Source: Nocardiopsis sp. NRRL B-16309 (GTDB lineage Bacteria; Actinomycetota; Actinomycetes; Streptosporangiales; Streptosporangiaceae). Taken from it: 64,000 bases of DNA. Every line of letters starts with the position of its first letter. Positions within the stretch are counted from its first letter, which is position 1. The position numbers and the translations under genes are program-made. Location of the stretch: the NCBI RefSeq assembly GCF_001279585.1, contig NZ_LGEC01000068.1, forward strand, positions 38,057 to 102,056. Direction: 5' to 3'. Positions 44,603 to 51,835 of the stretch are shown here, one piece after another. The notes beneath the pieces were generated by a model, which worked only from the letters and a program-made list of their open reading frames with translations, was not told where the DNA came from and made no database searches.

Positions 44603-44987
44603 GGAGGTCGGCGACTTCTCCGCCCGGACGACCGACGGCGCCGCGGTGAGCCGTGGAACGCTGGGAGGGGAGACCCTCGTCGGCGTCTTCTCCCCGGGCT
44701 GCTCCGCCTGCGCCGAGCAGATGCCGCTGTTCACCGAGTTGGCCGCGTCCTTCCCCGGCGGACGGGACCGCGTGCTCGCCGTCGTCGTGGGCGACGCCGA
44801 GGAGTCGGCGGAGGAGGTCGCCGCGCTCACCCCCGTCGCACGCGTGGTCCAGGAGGCGCACGGCGGCGACGCGTCCGCGGCGCTGGGCGTGAACGGCTTC
44901 CCCGCCCTGGCCCGGATCGACGCGGCCGGACGCGTCCTGGCGAGCGGATACAGCGTCTCGGACGTGGAGGTCCTGGCCGGTGTCTGA
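44433..44987 (+). CDS. Membrane-anchored TlpA/MauD-type thioredoxin (locus 2)
   Basis: A 184-residue protein with one N-terminal membrane helix (VLVGALCLLNLLLTVGVIRR) and an external thioredoxin domain with active site C-S-A-C in FSPGCSACAEQMPLF at about residue 88; the cis-Pro is in VNGFPALARID. It is a close paralogue of the protein at 12660 over its full length. ATG 44433 has GAGGAG upstream; the GTG four codons earlier is less likely. Its last bases overlap the ABC exporter start, as in locus 1. Likely substrate: the six-cysteine peptides. Confidence 0.85.
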   Translation: MTVFVAVLSVLVGALCLLNLLLTVGVIRRLKEHTALIGELRSSASGAPVQIMLPAGEEVGDFSARTTDGAAVSRGTLGGETLVGVFSPGCSACAEQMPLFTELAASFPGGRDRVLAVVVGDAEESAEEVAALTPVARVVQEAHGGDASAALGVNGFPALARIDAAGRVLASGYSVSDVEVLAGV

Positions 44988-46344
44988 GCCGACGGCCGAA
45001 CGGGCGTCCGGAGGCGTGCGCACGACCGTCCGCGGGGCGGGCGCCGCGCTGGCCCTGGCCTGGCAGACCGGGTGGTACCTGCCCGTCACCCACGGTCTGC
45101 TGGTGCTGATCCAGGCCGCGGTCCCGGTGGTCATCGCCTGGCAGACCAAGCTGATCCTGGACCTGCTGGTGACCGGGGACTCCACCGGAACGCTGCTGTC
45201 ACTGGGACTGGGGCTGGCCGCCGCCGGAGTCGTCGCGGCACTGGCCCCCTTCGCGGTCCAGTACATCACCGCCGAGACCGCCCGCCGGGTCGGGCTGCTC
45301 TCCCAGGACCGCCTGTTCGCCGCGGCCGAGCGCTTCGCCGGGCTGTCCCGCTTCGAGAACCCCGCGTTCCTGGACCGGCTGCGGCTGGCCCAGCAGTCGG
45401 GCGGCGACAGCCCGAGCCAGGTCGTGGCGGCGGTCTTCTCACTCGCCGGCGGGGTCGTCACGATCGTCGGATTCCTCGGGTCGCTGCTGGTGATCAGCCC
45501 CTGGATGGCCCTGTTCGTGCTGGCCGCGGCCGTGCCCGCCCTGGCCGTGGAACTGCGGCTGTCCCGCGCCCGCGCGGCGATGATGTGGCGGATCGGCCCG
45601 GTGGAGCGGCGCGAGTTCTTCTTCCGGGACCTGCTGTCCAACGTGCAGGCCGCCAAGGAGCTGCGGCTCTTCGGCGTCGGTCCCTACCTGCGCGACCGGA
45701 TGTACCGGGAACGCGTCGAGTCCAACGCCCAGCGGCGCCGCATGGACCAGCGGGAACTCACCTCCCAGACGCTCCTGGGCATCCTCTCCGCCACGATCGC
45801 CGGCGGCGGGCTCGTCTGGGCGGTCCTGGCCGCGGTCCAGGGGCGGCTCACCCCCGGCGACCTGACGCTGTTCGTCGCCGCGGTCTCCGGCGTGCAGAAC
45901 GCGCTCGTCCAACTGGTGCGGGAGGTGGCCATGGCCCACCACCAGCTGCTGATGTTCGACCACTACCTCAAGGTCGTGGGCTCGGAGGCCGACCTCACGG
46001 TTCCCGAGCGCCCCCGTGACGTCCCCGCGCTGCGCCGGGGCATCGAGTTCCGGGGGGTGTGGTTCCGCTACTCGCCCGAGCACCCGTGGACGCTGCGCGA
46101 CGTGAACCTGGTGATCCCGCACGGCGGCTCGCTGGGGCTGGTGGGGCGCAACGGGGCGGGCAAGAGCACGCTGGTGAAGCTGCTGTGCCGGATGTATGAC
46201 CCCGAGCGCGGGGCCGTGCTGTGGGACGGGGTGGATCTGAGGGACATGGATCCGGCCGAGCTGCGCCGCCGGATCGGCGCGGTGTTCCAGGACTACATGG
46301 AGTACGACCTGACGGCGGCCGAGAACATCGGGCTCGCTCGGTGA
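44980..46344 (+). CDS. ABC exporter, membrane domain plus first half of ATPase domain (locus 2)
   Basis: A 454-residue ABC exporter fragment, paralogous to the protein at 13198. About six membrane helices fill residues 20-330, with NVQAAKELRLFGVGPYLRDR as coupling region. The ATPase domain has Walker A GRNGAGKST and Q-loop VFQDY, and the frame stops just after ENIGL. The break comes from a 4-base tandem duplication (GCTC at 46332-46335 and 46336-46339), different from the 10-base one in locus 1 but with the same +1 effect and the same CGG-TGA-C context. No C39 peptidase domain is present. GTG 44980 overlaps the thioredoxin stop. Confidence 0.8.
   Translation: MSEPTAERASGGVRTTVRGAGAALALAWQTGWYLPVTHGLLVLIQAAVPVVIAWQTKLILDLLVTGDSTGTLLSLGLGLAAAGVVAALAPFAVQYITAETARRVGLLSQDRLFAAAERFAGLSRFENPAFLDRLRLAQQSGGDSPSQVVAAVFSLAGGVVTIVGFLGSLLVISPWMALFVLAAAVPALAVELRLSRARAAMMWRIGPVERREFFFRDLLSNVQAAKELRLFGVGPYLRDRMYRERVESNAQRRRMDQRELTSQTLLGILSATIAGGGLVWAVLAAVQGRLTPGDLTLFVAAVSGVQNALVQLVREVAMAHHQLLMFDHYLKVVGSEADLTVPERPRDVPALRRGIEFRGVWFRYSPEHPWTLRDVNLVIPHGGSLGLVGRNGAGKSTLVKLLCRMYDPERGAVLWDGVDLRDMDPAELRRRIGAVFQDYMEYDLTAAENIGLAR
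46237..46335 (+). repeat. 99-bp block identical to 14452-14550
   Basis: This is the locus 2 copy of the identical direct repeat inside the ABC ATPase coding region. Both copies point the same way, 31,785 bp apart, so recombination between them would delete the intervening DNA. Confidence 0.85.
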
Positions 46345-46345
46345 C

Positions 46346-46894
46346 GTGGACGTCCTCACCGGCGCCGGCACCGACGACGAGGACCGGCGGGAACTCGTCC
46401 GCGCCGCCGCCGAACGCGCCGGTGCGCACCCGGTCATCGCGGACCTGCCGCGCGGCTACGACACCCTGCTGTCCCGGATGTTCTTCGACATGCCCGGCGG
46501 CGACAAGGACGGAGACGGGGGCGACCAGAGCGGTGTGCCCCTGTCCGGCGGGCAGTGGCAGCGCCTGGCGCTGGCCCGCGCCTACCTGCGCGGACGGCGG
46601 GACCTGCTCATCCTGGACGAGCCCAGCTCGGGGCTGGACGCCGAGGCCGAGCACGAGATCCACACGGGGCTGCGCGCCCACCGGCGCGGCCGGACCAGCC
46701 TGCTCATCTCCCACCGGCTCGGCACGGTACGCGAGGCCGAACGCATCGCGGTCCTGGACGAGGGCGCGGTGGTGGAGACCGGGACCCACGACGAACTCAT
46801 CGCCGCTGAGGGCGTCTACGCCCGCCTGTTCGGGCTCCAGGCCCGGGGGTACCAGCCCCGGGCCGAGGCGGTCGAGGAGGTGGCGCGGTCGTGA
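46346..46894 (+). CDS. ABC exporter, second half of ATPase domain (locus 2)
   Basis: 182 residues with the signature LSGGQWQRLALARA at about residue 65, Walker B LLILDEPSSGLD and switch His in LLISHRLGTV, but no Walker A. GTG 46346 follows the upstream TGA by one base, as in locus 1. Full function needs either reassembly of two half-domains, reinitiation plus pairing, or a +1 frameshift to give one chain. The insert GGDKDGDGGDQSG before the signature is longer and more acidic than in the locus 1 copy. Confidence 0.8.
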   Translation: MDVLTGAGTDDEDRRELVRAAAERAGAHPVIADLPRGYDTLLSRMFFDMPGGDKDGDGGDQSGVPLSGGQWQRLALARAYLRGRRDLLILDEPSSGLDAEAEHEIHTGLRAHRRGRTSLLISHRLGTVREAERIAVLDEGAVVETGTHDELIAAEGVYARLFGLQARGYQPRAEAVEEVARS

Positions 46895-47448
46895 TGGCGC
46901 CGGTCCTCGTGGCCGCCGGAATCGCGGTGGCGGTCCCGGCCTGCGTGCTGCTGTGGCTCAACCGCACCCGGGTGGCGGTGGAGGTGGTCGGACACAGCAT
47001 GGAGCCCACGTTCCGGCACGGCGACCGCCTGCTCGTGCGCCGGGTCCCCGCCGCGCGGCTGCGCGTGGGCGACGTCGTCGTGCTCGGCCAGCCGGACACC
47101 GACGCCCTGCCGGACCTCCTCCTGTTGATGGGCACGGTGCCGCCCTGGGTGGTCAAGCGTGTGGCGGCCCTGCCCGGGGACCGGGTTCCCGACGCCGTGC
47201 CCGGGGGGAGCGCAGGGGAGGACGGAAGCGGTCGCACGGTGCCGCCCGGACGGCTGGTGGTCCTGGGGGACAACACCGGCCACAGCACGGACTCGCGGGT
47301 GTGGGGTCCCGTTCCGGACGACCGTGTGCTGGGGACCGTCCTCAGGCGGATGTCCGTCTCGCGCGCGGCGCCCGCGGCCCCCGCGGCGGCGGACGACGGC
47401 CAGGGCCGTGGGGCCGGGCCGGCCGGTCACCCGGGGGCGGGTTCCTGA
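46891..47448 (+). CDS. S26 family signal peptidase (locus 2)
   Basis: A 185-residue type I signal peptidase with one N-terminal helix (LVAAGIAVAVPACVLLWL). The nucleophile Ser is in VGHSMEPTFRHGDRLLVRR, the base Lys in VVKRVAALPGD, and box E is LGDNTGHSTDSRVWGPV. The last 35 residues are an Ala/Gly-rich tail missing in locus 1. Its expected cut site is the A-S-A or A-T-A before the peptide cores. The start is GTG 46891 or ATG 46894; both overlap the ABC stop. Confidence 0.9.
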   Translation: MMAPVLVAAGIAVAVPACVLLWLNRTRVAVEVVGHSMEPTFRHGDRLLVRRVPAARLRVGDVVVLGQPDTDALPDLLLLMGTVPPWVVKRVAALPGDRVPDAVPGGSAGEDGSGRTVPPGRLVVLGDNTGHSTDSRVWGPVPDDRVLGTVLRRMSVSRAAPAAPAAADDGQGRGAGPAGHPGAGS

Positions 47449-47507
47449 CGGATCGGGCCGCGGGTGGGCAGGGGGCGCGCACCGGGAGGCCTTTCGAGTC
47501 CGGCCGC

Positions 47508-47526
47508 GTCACAGCGGGCGGCCGCC
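47508..47526 (+). repeat. 19-bp direct repeat, copy 1 (second copy 48683-48701)
   Basis: GTCACAGCGGGCGGCCGCC occurs here and at 48683-48701, one copy on each side of the membrane protein gene 47566-48576; the match extends to about 25 bases with one difference. Flanking repeats of this kind can be traces of insertion or recombination. Confidence 0.7.
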
Positions 47527-47565
47527 GCGACGCGGTCGCCCCGCCCAGCCGGTCAGTCGTGCCCG

Positions 47566-48576
47566 TCAGTCGGACAGGGGCTCGGGCCGGTTCCATTCGT
47601 ACACGCCCCGGGCGATGGCGTTCAGGTCCTCCGGTTCGGCCACCCGCAGGTCCAGGTCCTTCACCTCTTCGACGAGTTCCTCCGGGTCGGGGCGGATCTC
47701 GCTGGTGCGTCCGAGGATCACCTCCACGAGGAGGCCGGGGGCCACCTCCGTGCGGATCCGGTCCGTGGGCAGGGAGCCGTACGCGTACGGCGACGGGCCG
47801 TTCACGGGCAGCACGTAGGCGCCGTCGGCCGATTCCTCGCACAAGGAGTCGATGTCGTTGCACGGCGACCGCAGGGGGTCGGGCCCGCCGCCCATGGTGG
47901 CCGTGTCGGGACCGCTCCGCACGACGACGTGCACCGGTCCGTCATAGGTGACGGTGAACTCGCCCGAGTACACCTGCGCCTCGAACGGACGCCAGTCGTC
48001 GGTGTCGCCGATCACGACGACGTCGTGCGGGTAGGCCGCGTAGTCCGCCTCGATCGCGCTCACGGTCACGGGCCCGCCCTCCGGATCCGCCGGGCTCACG
48101 ATGCTCGCGCCGCCCAGGAACAGGGCGCTGACCAGCCCCACCACCCACCACGGCCCGCTCACGGGCGAGGCGGCCAGCGTGACCGCCGCGCACCCCGAGA
48201 TGATCAGTACCCACACCAGGGCGCCGGCCGGCCAGAGCATGCCCGGCGGCGTCCCGCTCGACACCATCATGGCGGGCAGGAGCCCGCCCACCGCCCCCGC
48301 CAGGGTCAGGACGGCGAGCGAGGCGCTGGGCCGGGGCGCCTCGCACTGGGACAGCACCCAGAGCAGCGCGGCCCCTGACGCCGACCACACCAACGCCGCC
48401 GCGAGCACCCAGAGCGGTCGCGGCAGCCCCAGGGCCTGCGTCGGCAGGGAGTCCACGCCGAGGAAGAGCAGAACGCCACAGGCGGACAGGGCGCAGGGCA
48501 CGCCGAGCAGGACCAGCCAGAGCAGGTGAACGGCCCGGGACGGTGGCGCGGGTGGTTCGGGGGCGAGGGAGCTCAT
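47566..48576 (-). CDS. Multi-helix membrane protein beside peptide locus 2
   Basis: A 336-residue protein: five membrane helices in the first 165 residues (for example LLWLVLLGVPCALSACGVLL and LWVLAAALVWSASGAALLWV), then a soluble domain of about 170 residues with two Cys (SPCNDIDSLCEES) and repeated acidic segments. It is convergent with the S26 gene, just as another membrane protein is in locus 1, though the two are not clearly alike in sequence. Immunity to the peptide, or a sensor role, is possible. ATG 48576. A 16-bp palindrome lies 29 bases upstream. Confidence 0.6.
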   Translation of the reverse strand: MSSLAPEPPAPPSRAVHLLWLVLLGVPCALSACGVLLFLGVDSLPTQALGLPRPLWVLAAALVWSASGAALLWVLSQCEAPRPSASLAVLTLAGAVGGLLPAMMVSSGTPPGMLWPAGALVWVLIISGCAAVTLAASPVSGPWWVVGLVSALFLGGASIVSPADPEGGPVTVSAIEADYAAYPHDVVVIGDTDDWRPFEAQVYSGEFTVTYDGPVHVVVRSGPDTATMGGGPDPLRSPCNDIDSLCEESADGAYVLPVNGPSPYAYGSLPTDRIRTEVAPGLLVEVILGRTSEIRPDPEELVEEVKDLDLRVAEPEDLNAIARGVYEWNRPEPLSD

Positions 48577-48604
48577 GGGCCCGGAGCCTTTCGGTGGGGG
48601 CGGC

Positions 48605-48620
48605 GTGGAACGCGTTCCAC
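48605..48620. promoter_or_regulatory. Perfect 16-bp palindrome, LacI-type operator candidate
   Basis: GTGGAACGCGTTCCAC is a perfect palindrome with central C-G, the form bound by LacI-family repressors, 29 bases upstream of the membrane protein start at 48576. Its sequence differs from the operators at 41810/41883, so another regulator is more likely. Confidence 0.55.
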
Positions 48621-48682
48621 CCAACCACGACCGGCCCGGCGCCGCCATCGCCTGCCGGGCCGACACGACGGGCGGCGGCCGT

Positions 48683-48701
48683 GTCACAGCGGGCGGCCGC
48701 C
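48683..48701 (+). repeat. 19-bp direct repeat, copy 2 (first copy 47508-47526)
   Basis: Second copy of the direct repeat flanking the membrane protein gene. The region 48702-48813 holds nothing else I can name. Confidence 0.7.
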
Positions 48702-48813
48702 TCCGGCGCCACCGCGGCCGGACCCGCCTCCGTCGCATCGCTGCTCGTCGTCGGCGGGGGCGGGGGCATGGGGGGAGCCGCGGCCGTCGCACGGCCGCGG
48801 CTCGGAACAGGCG

Positions 48814-49269
48814 TCAGGCGAGGTAGCGGAACACGGCCTGGCCCACGACGGCGGGCTTGTCCCGGCCCTCGATCTCGACCGTGGCGTCGACGACGCACTG
48901 GACGCCCCCGCGCACGTCGGTGACCTCGGCCAGGGTGGCGGCCATGCGGATGCGCGAGCCGACCGGGACGGGCGAGATGAAGCGCACCTTGTTGAGGCCG
49001 TAGTTGATCGAGACGGAGATGCCCTCCATCACGAGCAGCTCGCTGAACAGCGGGATCACCAGCGACAGGGTGAGGTAGCCGTGGGCGATGGGGCCGCCGA
49101 AGGGCCCGTCCTCCGCCCGCTCGGGATCGACGTGGATCCACTGGTGGTCGTCGGTGGCGTCGGCGAAGAGGTTGACGCGCTTCTGGTCGATGTCCAGCCA
49201 CGAACTGTGGCCGAGGTCCCGGCCGGCGGCGGCGCGCAGTTCGTCGAGTCCGTTCACGGTGATGGGCAT
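48814..49269 (-). CDS. MaoC family dehydratase (R-specific enoyl-CoA hydratase-like)
   Basis: A 151-residue hot-dog fold protein. The hydratase motif is complete: F-A-D-A-T-D-D-H-Q-W-I-H-V-D-P with catalytic Asp and His near residue 35, then GPIAHGYLTLSL and a late G-x-x-V-x-x-G-x-A-V-F-R-Y. It would hydrate a 2-enoyl-CoA. ATG 49269. It is the last gene of the operon SDR - amidohydrolase - CoA ligase - MaoC, a short acyl-CoA pathway. Confidence 0.88.
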   Translation of the reverse strand: MPITVNGLDELRAAAGRDLGHSSWLDIDQKRVNLFADATDDHQWIHVDPERAEDGPFGGPIAHGYLTLSLVIPLFSELLVMEGISVSINYGLNKVRFISPVPVGSRIRMAATLAEVTDVRGGVQCVVDATVEIEGRDKPAVVGQAVFRYLA

Positions 49270-49289
49270 GGGTGGTACTCCCGTTCGGT

Positions 49290-50933
49290 TCAGAGGGTGG
49301 GGCGCAGGCGCTGCTTGAGGAGCTTGCCGGAGGCGTTGCGGGGCAGCGCCTCGGTGAAGGCGAAGGACTTGGGGGCCTTGTAGCCCGCCAGGTGGTGACG
49401 GCAGTGCTCGGCGAGGTCGTCGGCGGTGGCCTCGGCCCGTTCCGCCAGGACGACGACGGCGTGGCCGACCTCGCCCCACCGGTCGTCGGGGACGCCGATC
49501 ACGGCGCAGTCGGCGACGTCCGGATGCTCGTGCAGGACGTTCTCGACCTCGGCCGGGTACACGTTCTCCCCGCCGGAGATGTACATGTCCTTGACCCGGT
49601 CGACGATCCGGACGTAGCCGTCCTCGTCGGTGACCGCGACGTCGCCGGTGCGGAACCAGCCGTCGGTGGTGTGCGAGGAGGGGGTGCCGGCACCGCGCCC
49701 CCAGTAGCCGAGCATGACGTTGGGGCCGCGGACGACGATCTCCCCGGCTTCGTGCGGGTCGGCGGGCGTCAGGTCGGGGCGCACGACCCGCGCGTCGGTG
49801 AAGAAGCTGGGCCGGCCCGCCGAACCGGCCTTGCGCACGGCGTCGGCCGCGCCCAGGAACAGTACGCCCGGCGAGGTCTCGGTCATGCCGTAGCCCTGGA
49901 GGAACGTCAGCCCGCGCTTCTGGTAGGTGGCGATGGTGGTGTCCGGGACCGGCGCCCCGCCCGCTTCGAGGATGCGGATCGAGGACAGGTCGGCCTCGGC
50001 CCACCGGGGCGCGGAGGAGAGGGCGTTGAACATGGCCGGGACGCCGAACATCCAGGTCACACGCTCGGACTCGATGAGGTCGAAGGTCAGGTCCGGGTCG
50101 AACCGGGGCGCGATGACCACGCGCGCGCCCTTGAGCAGGGTGGGCAGGCAGGTCATGTTCAGCGCGGCGGTGTGGAACATCGGTGCCGTGACCAGGGTGA
50201 CCTCGTCGGCGGTGATGTCCACGTCCAGGAGCACGTTGACGCAGTTCCACGTGATGTTGCCGTGGGTGAGCATCGCGCCCTTGGGCCGCCCGGTGGTCCC
50301 GGACGTGTACATGATCATGCAGACGTCGTCGAGTCCCACGGGGGCGTCGAGGGGCTCGGGCTCGTGGGCGGCGATCAGCTCCTCGTAGGCCGAGGTTGAG
50401 GCCGCGGACGCCGTCGGGGTCGGCGCGACCGCGGAGGCCGCCTCGCCGCGGCCGCCGCCGGATCCCGCGGAGCCGTTCCCGCCCCCGCCGGGCCTCCCGC
50501 GATCCTTCCCGGCTGCCTGCCCGCCACCCTGCCCGCCGCCCGGGACGGCGACCAGGTGCGGGACGGCGCCCGCCGCGTGCAGTTCGGCCGCGGGCCCGGC
50601 GTGGTCGCCGCCGTGGACCAGCAGCACGGGGGCGCAGTCCCGCACGATCGCGTCCAGTTCGGGGGTGGCCAGGCGGGTGTTCAGGGGCACGAAGACCGCT
50701 CCCACCGTGCCGCAGGCCAGCAGGGCCTCCAGCAGAGCGGGGTGGTTCCCGCCCAGGTAGGCGACCCGGTCGCCGGTCCGTACGCCCAGGTCCCGCAGCG
50801 CCCAGGCCAGGCGCAGCACACGTGCGTGGAGCGCGGCGTAGGTGAGGGCGGCGCCCTCGTGGACGACGGCCACGCGTTCGGGCGAGGTGCGCGCCCGGCG
50901 GGCGGACCACGATCCCAGGCCTTCGTTGAGCAT
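49290..50933 (-). CDS. Acyl-CoA synthetase (AMP-binding)
   Basis: A 547-residue adenylate-forming ligase. Motifs: IMYTSGTTGRPKGAMLTHGN near residue 200, GYGMTETSPGVLFLG near 330, WFRTGDVAVTDEDG near 430, DRVKDMYISGGENVYPAEVE and the terminal catalytic Lys in NASGKLLKQRLRP. A Gly/Ala/Ser-rich low-complexity insertion of about 50 residues interrupts the N-terminal domain around residues 125-175, absent from typical members; it may be a flexible loop. ATG 50933 has GAGGAGT and lies 2 bases after the amidohydrolase stop, so the genes are tightly linked. Confidence 0.88.
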   Translation of the reverse strand: MLNEGLGSWSARRARTSPERVAVVHEGAALTYAALHARVLRLAWALRDLGVRTGDRVAYLGGNHPALLEALLACGTVGAVFVPLNTRLATPELDAIVRDCAPVLLVHGGDHAGPAAELHAAGAVPHLVAVPGGGQGGGQAAGKDRGRPGGGGNGSAGSGGGRGEAASAVAPTPTASAASTSAYEELIAAHEPEPLDAPVGLDDVCMIMYTSGTTGRPKGAMLTHGNITWNCVNVLLDVDITADEVTLVTAPMFHTAALNMTCLPTLLKGARVVIAPRFDPDLTFDLIESERVTWMFGVPAMFNALSSAPRWAEADLSSIRILEAGGAPVPDTTIATYQKRGLTFLQGYGMTETSPGVLFLGAADAVRKAGSAGRPSFFTDARVVRPDLTPADPHEAGEIVVRGPNVMLGYWGRGAGTPSSHTTDGWFRTGDVAVTDEDGYVRIVDRVKDMYISGGENVYPAEVENVLHEHPDVADCAVIGVPDDRWGEVGHAVVVLAERAEATADDLAEHCRHHLAGYKAPKSFAFTEALPRNASGKLLKQRLRPTL

Positions 50934-50935
50934 GG

Positions 50936-51835
50936 CTACTCCTCGGGGTGGGGGGTGAGCCCGAGCAGGCGTGCGGCGTTGTCCTTGAGGATCTTGGGCC
51001 TGACCTCGGGCTTGATGTCGAGCTTGTCGAAGGACGCCAGCCACCGGTCGGGCGAGATGACCGGGTAGTCGGAGCCGAAGAGGACCTTGTCCTGGAGCAG
51101 GGTGTTGGCGTACTGCACCAGGATCGGCGGGAAGTACTTCGGTGACCACCCCGACAGGTCGATGTGCACCTCGGGTTTGTGGACCGCGACGGACAGGGCC
51201 TCCTCCTGCCAGGGGAAGGAGGGGTGGGCGAGGATGATCGGCATGCCGGGGAAGTCCGCGGCCACGTCGTCCACGTGCAGGGGGTTGGAGTACTTCAGCC
51301 GGATGCCGCCGCCACCGGGGACGCCCGCGCCGATCCCGGTCTGGCCGGTGTGGAACAGCGCGATGGCCCCGCTCTCGCGGATCGCCTCGTAGACCCGGTA
51401 GGCGGAGCGGTCGTTGGGGAAGAACTCCTGCAGCGAGGGGTGGAACTTGAACCCCTTGACCCCGTACTCCTCCACCAGGCGCCGGACCTGTCGGGCGCCC
51501 AGGGCGCCCTTGGCCGGGTCGACGCTGGCGAAGGGGATGAGGACGTCCGGGTGGGCCAGGGCGGCCTCGGCGACCTCCTCGTTGGGGACCGCGGGCAGCC
51601 CGGTCGCGGACTCGGTGTCCACGGGGAAGACCACGCACGCCATACCGCGCTCGCGGTAGTGCGCGGCGATCTGGTCGAGCGTGGGCCGGCGCTCGCCCTC
51701 GATCTTGAAGTAGTCGCCGGAGGCCGCGTGCAGGTCCTCGCCGATCGCGTCGCCGCCCCTGGCGGAGACCTCGGCGTGGGTGTGCACGTCGATCGCGGTG
51801 ACGCGGTCCAGGTCGATGCCGCTCGCGCCGCCCAT
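50936..51835 (-). CDS. Amidohydrolase family protein (ACMSD-like)
   Basis: A 299-residue TIM-barrel metal enzyme of the amidohydrolase-2 family. The first metal pair is D-V-H-T-H at residue 16, followed by GVKGFKFHPSLQEFFPND with a metal-ligand His, LAHPSFPW with another His and the C-terminal Asp in LFGSDYPVISPDRW. Family members decarboxylate or hydrolyse aromatic breakdown products. Its start overlaps the SDR stop (TGATG). With the CoA ligase and MaoC genes it suggests breakdown of an aromatic or cyclic acid. Confidence 0.85.
   Translation of the reverse strand: MGGASGIDLDRVTAIDVHTHAEVSARGGDAIGEDLHAASGDYFKIEGERRPTLDQIAAHYRERGMACVVFPVDTESATGLPAVPNEEVAEAALAHPDVLIPFASVDPAKGALGARQVRRLVEEYGVKGFKFHPSLQEFFPNDRSAYRVYEAIRESGAIALFHTGQTGIGAGVPGGGGIRLKYSNPLHVDDVAADFPGMPIILAHPSFPWQEEALSVAVHKPEVHIDLSGWSPKYFPPILVQYANTLLQDKVLFGSDYPVISPDRWLASFDKLDIKPEVRPKILKDNAARLLGLTPHPEE

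Noticed and set aside
43880..44987. Methylamine utilisation operon because of MauE and MauD-like genes
   Set aside because: No methylamine dehydrogenase subunits or MauG-like cytochrome are present, and the genes sit with an exporter and S26 peptidase instead.
43268..47448. Reading the locus as a lanthipeptide, lasso peptide or thiopeptide cluster
   Set aside because: No LanB/C/M, lasso cyclase, transglutaminase-like protease, YcaO or radical SAM gene is present; the only peptide-modifying chemistry supported is disulfide formation.
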